This document shows, one piece after another, positions 14,011-23,064 of a DNA stretch of 64,000 nt. Below the pieces are notes generated by a model, which had not been told where the DNA came from, searched no databases, and saw only the letters and a program-made list of their open reading frames with translations. A program made the translations under genes and the position numbers. Position 1 is the first letter of the stretch. Each line of letters starts with the position of its first letter. Source of the stretch: Saposhnikovia divaricata. Lineage: Eukaryota > Streptophyta > Magnoliopsida > Apiales > Apiaceae. The DNA lies in the NCBI GenBank assembly GCA_036435485.1, contig CM071598.1, positions 197,139,148 through 197,203,147 on the forward strand, read 5' to 3'.

Positions 14011-15213
14011 TTTTTTATGCATAGCCCCTTCATGCATTTGCATGTTTTTATAGATTCACGTTATTGATTGAGAAAAAAACTTCACTAAAAATTGGTGTCA
14101 AAGTTGAGCATGCAAGATAATGTCACTTATTTGTGACTTAAGCATCAACATGATGATGAGTATAAGGTAATAAAAATTTCTTTTTCCGAACATGTACCAT
14201 GTTTATCCATAGTTTGAACATAGGTATTTTCGAGTTGTATCTTTTACTTTGAGCTGTGACAAAATCAAGGAAATAGATTGTCCCAAAGATTTTGAGTTTG
14301 GTGATTAATTTGTTATGAAAGAATACGGAGAATCAAATAACTCTTGTAGAATTGAAGCGTCATTATTATGGTTATGATTTTTGCTATGGTTCCAATAGAG
14401 TGGTGATGAGGGTACCAAGTGTGAGACCTAGAGACAACTCCCTTTCATGAAGTATAATATCGAAGCACCAAAGACTGTCAAAGAGAACACTCACCCTAAT
14501 AATTTTTGTACAATGAACGCAATGTAGGTGATAATGGCCACCGATTAAGAAACTTGGATGATGAGGATGACAGGGATGCATATATCCTCTAAAAGAGAAC
14601 CTTGTTCTACTCGATGAAAGTACCGTACATCCTTTTGTGGAGATGAAGTCCTGTTCAATTAGCGATACAGGATAAATGGAAGTTGATGAAAACAGAGTCA
14701 TTTATAGGCAAAGAATGATGAAGGTAGCCAGAAGGAGAATACATTTATGTAAGGAGTTCAAAACGATCTTTATTTAGTAAGTTCAAACAAAAGTCTGAGT
14801 TGACCCAGTGGTTAGGTGTCCAACACATGACGTGATCAAAGGGTTATGGATTCGACTTTCACTTTCTTATTTGACATGTCTCTCGGACTTTAGGATTCTT
14901 GTTCTTCTACATTAGATGCGGAGTCAAAAGGAGGCTAAAACATAATCTAAACCTGCTTCGAAGAGATGTAATTAATATGCATGTAACATATGCCCAGATC
15001 AAGATAATTTAGCTATAGCTATGTGTAAAGAAGATACTACTACTTTTTGACTTAAGGTGCATATTGAAGTAAGCAAAATACACTAATCTATGTTATTGGG
15101 AAATGATTTTGTTGTTATGCATGACCATAATTGTAGCAGTTCAATGTGGCTAATTAAGCAGAAATTCAACGTTTCTCACCAACAAGTGATTGAAAAACGA
15201 ACAAAAAATTAAT
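14011..15213. other. Gene-free stretch
   Basis: A 105-codon minus ORF (14701-14384) has no recognisable domain, splice context or promoter and I treat it as chance. Otherwise I see no structure here. Confidence 0.4.
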
Positions 15214-15285
15214 TATCAGAGCCAGGTTTCGATCCTGGGACCTGTGGGTTATGGGCCCACCACGCTTCCGCTGCGCCACTCTGAT
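15214..15285 (-). tRNA. Initiator tRNA-Met (CAT)
   Basis: 72 nt on the minus strand. The acceptor stem pairs ATCAGAG at the 5' end with CTCTGAT at the 3' end, followed by A73. A-box GTGGCGCAGCGG, anticodon arm GGGCCCATAACCC with anticodon CAT, and B-box GGATCGAAACC. The A1:U72 pair, the GGG/CCC anticodon stem and the A in place of the usual first T-loop T are the marks of the eukaryotic initiator rather than the elongator tRNA-Met. A run of six T follows shortly after the 3' end (15203-15208 on the opposite strand) as Pol III terminator. Its 3' end is the primer expected by the Copia elements of this window (binding site TGGTATCAGAGC). Confidence 0.96.
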
Positions 15286-15379
15286 TTGCTGTATCGTATA
15301 TGCACAATATTGTTATAACGTTTCCTAGTTGGTGAGTTTAGACTTTTTTTTTCTTTTTGTCAAGTGAGTTTAGACTTTA

Positions 15380-15739
15380 GAGCATCTCCAAGAGACTCCT
15401 ACATTCACTCTTAAAAATAATATAAATAAATAACTCTTAGCAAATTATTACATTGGTTTATGTGTCAAACTTCAATAATACACTTTATATTAGCTCTTTA
15501 TTATATTTTATTCATAAATCAACCACACTATAATCAAAAGTTGTGCAAGAATTGGTGGACATGAATAGTTTATTATTAAAATATAAGTTAAGAGCTACTA
15601 GTGACTCTTAGAAATGAGGAGAGAGAAGAGGCTCTTAGTATTTTTAAGAGTCATTAAGAGTCTCTTGGAGTAATATTTTGATTCTCTCTCCTTATTTTTT
15701 GGGTTAAGAACTCAAATAGAGAGCCACTTGAAGATGCTC
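15380..15739. mobile_element. Tourist-like MITE, 360 bp
   Basis: Termini GAGCATCTCCAAGAG and, inverted, GAGCATCTTCAAGTG. TTA flanks both ends (15377-15379, 15740-15742). Related in TIR to the element at 11590 but different inside, with 'AAGAGTC' motifs towards both ends. It lies about 95 bp upstream of the tRNA gene. Confidence 0.85.
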
Positions 15740-15950
15740 TTAGAATAGCTAAAAGCAGCGCATTTGCATTTTTTTATTCTGGATATGTCCAACAAAAATA
15801 TTAGAGTTTTAATAATAGTAATTATTTGATTAAATTCTGAATATAAATTAATTACCGCCGTAACAGATTTTTTTTATGATCTACAAATTAATTATTGCTG
15901 TATATATGATAAAACTCTTTAATTTCAAAATTATAATTATATCCTATATA

Positions 15951-16307
15951 GGCCTTTGCTCCATACAGAACACTCTTATATAACAAACAACAAAGAACAT
16001 CTTAGATCTATTAGATCCTTTGGCCTCGCCAGGGGCACCCAATACAAAAAGTTGTTATTTTTTTACCCTCTATCAAGTCTGTAAAAAAAAAGTGAAAAAT
16101 TCTGTTCATCGATGACGTCACTGATGACGTCATCAATGAACATTAAATTTCCAAAAAAAAAAGTTTTTTTTTTTTTGCTGGTTTGCTAAAGGGTAAAAAA
16201 ATAACAACTTTTTGTATTGGGTACTATGACGGAACTCTTAAATTATATTAAATATGAGGTGTTCTTTATTGTTTGTTATATAAGGTGTTTGCTATGGAGT
16301 GCAACTC
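15951..16307. mobile_element. Fold-back element with 10-bp target duplication
   Basis: Outer arms (about 15957-16015 and 16255-16305) are inverted copies, e.g. TTATATAACAAACAACAAAGAA against its complement. ATCCTATATA stands on both sides (15941-15950, 16308-16317), a 9-10-bp duplication that fits a Mutator-type MITE. Inside lies a second palindrome (see next entry). No coding capacity. Confidence 0.7.
16037..16222. repeat. Inner palindrome with paired TGACGTCA sites
   Basis: ACCCAATACAAAAAGTTGTT and its exact complement form perfect arms of about 33 bp. At the centre, 16104-16141 is a hairpin with 17-bp arms (one mismatch) and a 4-nt loop, CTGA. Each arm contains TGACGTCA, the palindromic core bound by bZIP factors. 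It is probably a second small MITE inserted in the fold-back element; I found no clean TSD. Confidence 0.75.
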
Positions 16308-16324
16308 ATCCTATATATATACTA

Positions 16325-16703
16325 TCTATACTATTATATAATAAGCAAACATGGTATAATTTGGTTGTTTGGTTCAACCATCTAAAAGATTAGTGACCGT
16401 TAGATATTTAGTAAATAGATGATAGCCGTTGGATCTAATAATATTCAATATTTAAATCCCTCTTCTAAAGATCCAAGGTTCGAATACCGTCAACAACAAA
16501 TTTACATTAAGATTTTATATTATTATTAGTTCTAATCAATACATATCATTTATTAAATAACTATTATTATTACTAATAATTTATTAATTAATATTACAAA
16601 GTTAAATTATATTCATAATAAATTATTATACTTTATTTTATTTAATCATATAATTTTAAAAGTATTTAAAATTAACCCGTGTTTTGCACGGGCTATAAGC
16701 TAG
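16325..16703 (+). mobile_element. Helitron-like non-autonomous element, 379 bp
   Basis: Starts TCTATACTATTATATAATAAG after an A and ends CTAG before a T. Eight bases before the CTAG is a hairpin, CCCGTG-TTTTG-CACGGG (16676-16692). TC start, 3' hairpin, CTRR end and A/T insertion site without TSD together define Helitrons. It shares 'TTTGGTTGTTTGGT' and 'CGTTGGATSTAAT' blocks with its neighbours. No Rep/helicase is present. Confidence 0.7.
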
Positions 16704-17226
16704 TATTATTATAACGGAAAAAGGGTATATTTGGTTGTTTGGTCACTGTATTTTGAGACAGATTAATAAGAACCGTTGGATGTAATGTTAAAAGAATATT
16801 CTTTTTATAATATATAAAATAATGTTATAGATTCAAGCTTCGAATCCCGTCAGACGCATATTATTTTAAACATTTATATCATATTATAAACTACTCCTAG
16901 AAGTTCAAGGTTCAATTCCCCACAACAACATATTTTAGTTTAAAAATTATATATTATATTATAAACTAATCCAAAAATTTCAAGATTCAATTCCCGTCAA
17001 CGACATATTAAATTTAAAAAGTTATTTATCTATTTTCAATATACAAACAAAAAACTATCATTTAGAATACTATCAAATATGTATTATTATATTTAATATC
17101 TTCTATAATTTATTTTCTTACTAATTAAAAAGCAAATATTAAAATTATGAATAATAAGATAAAAATATTAAATGTTAAGATAAAAATATTTAAAATCTAC
17201 TGTGCATCGCACGGGTTATAAGCCAG
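16704..17226 (+). mobile_element. Helitron-like element, second of the head-to-tail series
   Basis: Begins right at the end of the previous element (TATTATTATAACGG) and ends GTGCATCGCACGGGTTATAAG followed by CCAG. It holds three copies of a 'caaggttcgaatcccgtcaac' type motif resembling a tRNA B-box. Confidence 0.5.
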
Positions 17227-17521
17227 TTATATCCTATTATATAATAAGAGTAAGAGAGATAATAAACGAGTACTATCTTAGATCAAGGGTTCGACTCCTA
17301 ACAACAACATATTTTTTATAAATAAAATTTAAAGTCACCAATACACTTTTGATTTATTTTTGCCTTGAACTAAAAATTTTCTAATCATATTCTGTGTATG
17401 CTTGCTTTTGTGAATGCATATGTGTATAGTTGTTAGTTAATTATATTTTATTATATAATTAATTTAAAAGAAATATTATAAAAAAGTAATAACATAGATC
17501 AAGAGCTCATCTATAATATAT

Positions 17522-17525
<4 letters not shown>

Positions 17526-17580
<55 letters not shown>
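17526..17580. repeat. (TA)n microsatellite
   Basis: An uninterrupted TA dinucleotide run of about 55 bp. Confidence 0.95.
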
Positions 17581-17582
<2 letters not shown>

Positions 17583-18016
17583 ATACTTTGAGTTCTACTG
17601 AGATTTGGTTTTTGACTTAGAAAAATTGTACTCGAACCATTATATTTATCGAAACTTTGTTTCGTGCGGCAATTTTCAACTATAAATCATAAATATTTAT
17701 TTAGTACGTATTTTGCGTATATTAAAATACGTAATTTTTATCTTATTATATCCTTATATATATTATATCCTTATATATAATATGCGTAAAAGAGATCTAA
17801 TCCATAATTTTTGTTACTGTACCGCCAAAACAATCTCAACTGTCGAATCTAACAATTTTAAAAATAGATGATCAAGATTATATCATATTAAAAAAAAATT
17901 ATAATCTAAAAAGGATATCATTAAAAAGGTTGTATTTGAAAGTCATATATTTACCCTATTTGTAAACATCGAGAATTCAACTCAACTTAAACAAGAATGT
18001 AATAGTAAATAGTATA

Positions 18017-19969
18017 TGTACTGTCACGGGGATCTCAAATGTTTAACTGTCAAGAGAAATAAGACAAAGACAATCTACCATTTTGAGGTATACTACACTT
18101 GAAGAAGCTCATTCTGTTGATCAAGCATCAGTGGAGTAATCAAGATAATAGATTTCATTTATAGTGACAAGAGGTTTCTACAGTGGCAGAATACAGATTA
18201 TAAAGGTTTGAAAAAGAGTGAAGAAAAGGAAGACAGGAACCACAGCTTTAAAGTCAATATATGAAGAACAGTCACTGCGGTTGGTCACTCATGAACCAGA
18301 CCATGCATCGAGTGTCAACATCATGCAGTGGTAGTTTCTTCATTCACTTCAGTGGATCAAGCTATCAAGACTGACTAAGGAATAATCTTTGTGGAGGATC
18401 AAATTTATCAAGACATGGAAGACCACAAGGGTTATGCTATCAAGGAGGTGTATTAATTCTCTCTTAATTGATTAAATAATTTGATTGATTTATTTGATAA
18501 ATTAATTCTATCAGAATTAATTTATTCTGTAAATTAATTAAAAGATTAATTAAGTTGGAATTAATATAATTATCAAAGGATAATCAAGAGAAATAAGAAG
18601 AGAAAAAGAACCACATCTTAGAGTCTAAATGAAGAACAATCATTGGAGTTAGTCGCTTATGAACCAGACAGTACATCAAGCGTCAACACAGATTCAATGG
18701 TAGTTCTTTATTATTTTCAGTGGTTCACAGAGTTAAATTGATTATCTAATGATTTAATTTAATTCTCCTTTAATTGATATAAATCATTTTAGTTGATTTA
18801 ATTAATAAATTAATTCTGAAAGAATTAATTTATTTGTTAAATTAATGATTGTATTAATTAAATTTGAATTAGTTAATTAATCATTAAATAATTAAACTCC
18901 TAAAATGACTTTAAAAAAAAACATAAAGGCTGCTCAAAGTTAGTCATATTGGCAGAAAATTTATTCTAGATTATAATGGCTAAGTCATTATGATTTAAGT
19001 CATTCTGATCCAAGTCATTCTGATCTAAGTCATTTTGACCTAAGTCATTCTGATCTAAGTCATTCTGATCTAAGTCATTCTGACTTAAGTCATGCTGCTA
19101 AGTCATTCTGATTTAAGTCATGCTGTTAAGTCATTCTGATTTAATTCATGTTGCTTAAGTCATTCTGATCTAAGTCATACTGTCTAAGTCATTCTGATCT
19201 AAGTCATTCTGATTTGAGACATTTTGATCTAAGTCATTCTGATTTAAGTCATTCCGATTTAAGTCATACTACTAAGTCATATCAGACAGAAGATTGAAGC
19301 CATATGACCTGCTAAGTCATACCGAAGCTAGTTGCTGTCAAGTCATGGAGAAGGTTTAAGTCATACCGAACTTCATCAATATGACTTCAAAGTCATACAG
19401 ACCAGCTAAGTCATACCGAGAGAAATGTTAAAAGAATTAGAAAAAGGCCGGCGGCTACATATATCAACACAGACAGAAGATCTTTACACTTCTTCACTTC
19501 TCCACAAAACAGACAGACCCGGGAGAGAAAGAGACCAAGAGAAAAAAAAGTTCCCGAACTTCAAATTAAATTCTGTAAATTATTTCTAGCTTGTCTCGAT
19601 AAATCTAAACCACTAGAAATAGTTTACTTGTACCATTGGAACTATCTAGCGGATTAAGTTCCCTAGAATTTATCTCTCGAATAGCTTTTTAGCTTTCGAT
19701 CTTTTTATTACAAATATAGAAAAGTTCATGTCGAATTTTCTATAGAATTTGTAATAATTAGTTTGGTCATCAAACCTTGTAATTTGTACTCGTGTATTTA
19801 GACACACCCCATCAAGTTTAATATAAATTTATATTTAACTTGAATTATTGGTATTCGTTTTATTCTGCATCGATTTGTTTAAAAATGAATATACACCCAA
19901 AGAACAATTTCGATAAAACGGTATAGTTTGTATTCAACCCCCCTTCTACAAACTATTTTGGACCTAACA
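18017..19969 (+). mobile_element. Solo LTR, about 1.95 kb, Copia-like
   Basis: Begins TGTACTGTCACGGGGATCTC and ends CTATTTTGGACCTAACA. Flanks are GTATA (18012-18016) and GTATT (19970-19974), an imperfect 5-bp duplication. The 3' part has a TATA-like sequence (about 19460) followed by a CT-rich leader and 'TTCAACCCCCCTTCT', a layout I associate with long Copia (SIRE-type) LTRs. No internal region or second LTR follows. An internal duplication of about 340-bp period ('ATGAACCAGAC', near 18290 and 18660) and a minisatellite lie in its U3 part. Confidence 0.6.
18965..19275. repeat. 15-bp minisatellite, TAAGTCATTCTGATC type
   Basis: At least 15 imperfect copies of TAAGTCATTCTGATC follow one another, with some units shortened to TAAGTCATGCTG. 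Further isolated AAGTCAT motifs run on to about 19410. It lies in the U3 part of the solo LTR. Confidence 0.9.
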
Positions 19970-20085
19970 GTATTATAATCAAATTTTAAAAACAAAATTA
20001 TAATTTGAAAAGGATATAATTAAAAAAAGTTGTATTAGAATTGAATTTTATTTTTTTATACTATTAAAAAAAGTTCATATTTTAT

Positions 20086-20825
20086 ATTTGAGCACTATCT
20101 CGATATCTAAAAATCAGATTTTGATAATTTTACAACCCACGCGAATCTCATAAAATTATCTTTAATTTTGTGATTATTTAACAATTATTATCCAAATGGA
20201 AACACTCGAAATCTCAAGATAAAATATAATTACGAACTTCTCCTTTTTACGAATCTACAACTCTCTTTACTATTCAGCGTAGAAGGCCTACATTGATAAT
20301 CCTATTCAATGTAGCTAGAAAATCTAATTATATATGATTTAAACAATTGACATTCACTTTTTCGTATTTCAATTTAAATACACTTTTTAGTTTACATATT
20401 AAAATATAAAATATTTTTTTATGTTATATCCAATGTTTTCACAACTTATTTTAAGATATAACGGTTCTTATTTAATTTGTCATACTGAGGACCAGACTAC
20501 CAACTACCAAAAGTTTGGACAAAATCATTCTTATACTTATCATTAAAACTGTATTTAATTGTTGGTAGAACTATTTTCAAATAATAAGAAGGGTATTTTG
20601 ATAATCGACACGAAAATATAAGTAGATTTCATAAATCGAATAGAATTTTCAACGTAAAAAATCATCAATTTCCTCTCTCTCTTTTGTTTTCGCGTAGTTT
20701 TAATTGGAAAACAATTATTAAACCATCACTTAATTAAAGAGTATTTTGTTAATTTCACATGGGTTGTAAAATTGTCCAAATCAATTTTATAGAATTAAAG
20801 ATAGAGCACAAATATCAAATTAAAC
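20086..20825. repeat. Inverted repeat, arms of about 80 bp
   Basis: Left arm (about 20086-20170) and the complement of the right arm (about 20740-20825) share 'GACAATTTTACAACCCA' with scattered mismatches. Probably the ends of an old DNA element; no TSD identified. Confidence 0.45.
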
Positions 20826-21141
20826 GTGTAAAATCTTATATATATCAATTTTTTAACAACAATTTGATATGTAAATTAATATCATATAAATATTAAAAAA
20901 TCAATATAATTATATATATTAAAAAAGGAGTTGTGCGTTGCACGGGTTATAAGCCAATATTATATAATAATAGTAGCAGGGATAATAAGCGAGTACTACC
21001 ATAGGTCAAGGGTTCTACTCTCACTAACAACATAATTAAATTTAATACTTATAACTCTAAATATACTAAAAAAAACATATGATAAAATTCACTTTTCAAC
21101 ATAATTAAATTTAATATTTTAAACTCTAAATATACTAATAA

Positions 21142-21575
21142 AACATATGATAAAATTCACTTTTCAAAACTAATTAATCATCTATTAAATTTAATATAAA
21201 AAACTCATTAATCATATATTAAATTTGATATTAGTACATGCCAAAAATTTAGTTTACAAGATAGCATTGAAAAATTGCGAGTACATAAGCACTAAGCAGA
21301 GCTCATCTCTTATATAGAAAATTACTACGCCCTGACTTTTGGGAAACAATCCAAAATAAAACATATGATAAAATTCACTTTTCAAAACTCATTAATCATC
21401 TATTAAATTTAATATTGGAAACTCATTATCATCTATTAAATTTGATATTAGTACACGCCGAAAATTTAATTTACAAGATAGCATTGAAAAATTGCGAGTA
21501 CATAAACACGAAGCAGCCCACATCTCTTTTATAAAAAATTACTACACCCCGATTTTCGGGAAACAATCCAAATCA
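21142..21575. repeat. Direct duplication, 217-bp period
   Basis: 'GCATTGAAAAATTGCGAGTAC' occurs at 21264 and 21481 and 'GGGAAACAATCCAAA' at 21341 and 21558, each 217 bp apart. The first unit also contains a shorter repeat beginning 'ACATAATTAAATTTAATA'. No gene. Confidence 0.85.
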
Positions 21576-21760
21576 AACCTGACTTTAACTACTAAATAGT
21601 TCCGGTTCAAAACAAAAATTCATGTTTGTCTTATGTACTTCGTATGTGCATAAATTTACGTTAATATTGAAAAAAAATTAGGTAATAATAAGATGTAACA
21701 AAAAAGAAAAAAAAACTTATTATTAGTTACTTATATAATTTTTTTACAAAATCTATACAA

Positions 21761-22150
21761 TCTATATTATACTATACTATACTAAGCAAAATGGGATATA
21801 TTTTGTAATTTGGTTTTGGTTATCCCTTTCACTCACAACTGTTAGATCGGTAGCTCAAATAGATGATGATCGTTGGATGCAATACTAAAATTGTTCTAAA
21901 AGTTGTTATATACAGAGGTTTAATGTTCGAATCCCGTCAACAATATTTTAATTTAAAATTAATATTAAAAGATGCTACATAGAAAGGTTGAAGATTCGAT
22001 TGCCGCCAAAAACATATTAATTTAGATTTAATACTAAAAGTTGTTATGTACAAAGGTAAAATATTTATAATATTATATAACTATAGTACACTATAAGCAA
22101 ATTTAAAAAAAAAATTAATTAATTTGTACTTTACACGGATTATAAGTTGG
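21761..22150 (+). mobile_element. Helitron-like element, about 390 bp
   Basis: Starts TCTATATTATACTATACTA after an A and ends TTTACACGGATTATAAGTTGG before a T. It is clearly related to the 16325 element through 'GATGATCGTTGGATGCAAT' and 'GTTCGAATCCCGTCAAC', but its 3' hairpin has decayed. Confidence 0.5.
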
Positions 22151-23064
22151 TATACACAAATAAGTGCATGATTCCCCATCAAAATTTAGTTGATTTGCTC
22201 ATATTAGAGTACTCAAATAACGAGTGGTTAGCAATTCGATGTAACCAAATAAAAATATCCCATTGTTTGAATTTATTTAAGCAGCATTGTATTATTTGTG
22301 TGTGTCTGTCAGTCTTATAAACTCATTCAACTTAATCCTCGGCTAAATAGTTAATCCTAATTTGACTTATGGCTGTATCTTTACTCACAGTCACAAACCC
22401 TACTTTCCTGAAAAGAGAAAGTCAAAACAAAGTTCTCAAAACTGAACATAGGAAGCAGAATTGAAGAAGCTACAGGCTACAAGTATTGATGGTAAGAGGT
22501 TAAAAATTGGGTCAAGACTCTCAAGCATAACCCACTTGGTGGATGTTTAAGGTATCTTAAAATATGTAATTTATAAATTAAATGAATAAATGTCATATAA
22601 ATTATAAGTAAAAACATACTTTATAAGTTACACAAGTATTTGGATAAATTTACTTATAAATTAATGAAATATTTATTAAATTAAATTAAAAAATATTAAT
22701 CATTTACTTAACTTCCAACATATCAACATACAAATACCTTCATAAGTTGAAATAGGCTTATAAATCACAAGTGACATATATATAGTTGCCAAACAGGCCC
22801 TTAGCAATTTATTCACCATATTTCGGACATTTGCAAAGTACAACAAACAGTTTTTATAACATAATCAACGATTTATTGTTATTACATATTACTTACGATG
22901 CATCTCATACGTCCTACATTAATTTCATACACAAAGTTGTAACAACTTTAAGATTAGACACATTTACAAGATTACACAATGTAGATGAGATGCCAGCTAA
23001 AGGTACTTAATACTTCAAACAAAGCAAACAAGTACAAAGAAAACACATGAATATCCTTAATGCA
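22151..23064. other. Flank downstream of FBL15; MITE-like segment
   Basis: About 22530-22800 ends 'GTTGCCAAACAGGCCCTTAG' and shares 'ATTTGGATAAATTTACTTATAA' with 40.2 kb, so it is a copy of a dispersed small repeat. On the minus strand AATAAA occurs at 22872-22877 and 22808-22813, possible poly(A) signals for FBL15. Plus-strand ORFs here overlap the last exon or the repeat and are not genes. Confidence 0.45.

Larger units (their letters stand above)
17231..20956 (+). mobile_element. Helitron-like element interrupted by a solo LTR
   Basis: Starts TCCTATTATATAATAAGAG and ends GTGCGTTGCACGGGTTATAAG followed by CCAA at 20956. The solo LTR at 18017-19969 lies inside. Sequence before the LTR (about 17870-17945) resembles sequence after it (about 19975-20035), so a local duplication is also present. 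The extent is inferred from the termini and is uncertain. Confidence 0.4.

Noticed and set aside
14384..14701. 105-codon minus-strand ORF
   Set aside because: No domain, no splice context and no promoter; length is within chance expectation for one ORF in 64 kb.
18965..19410. CRISPR-like direct repeats
   Set aside because: A 15-bp unit without unique spacers in a plant genome is a minisatellite.
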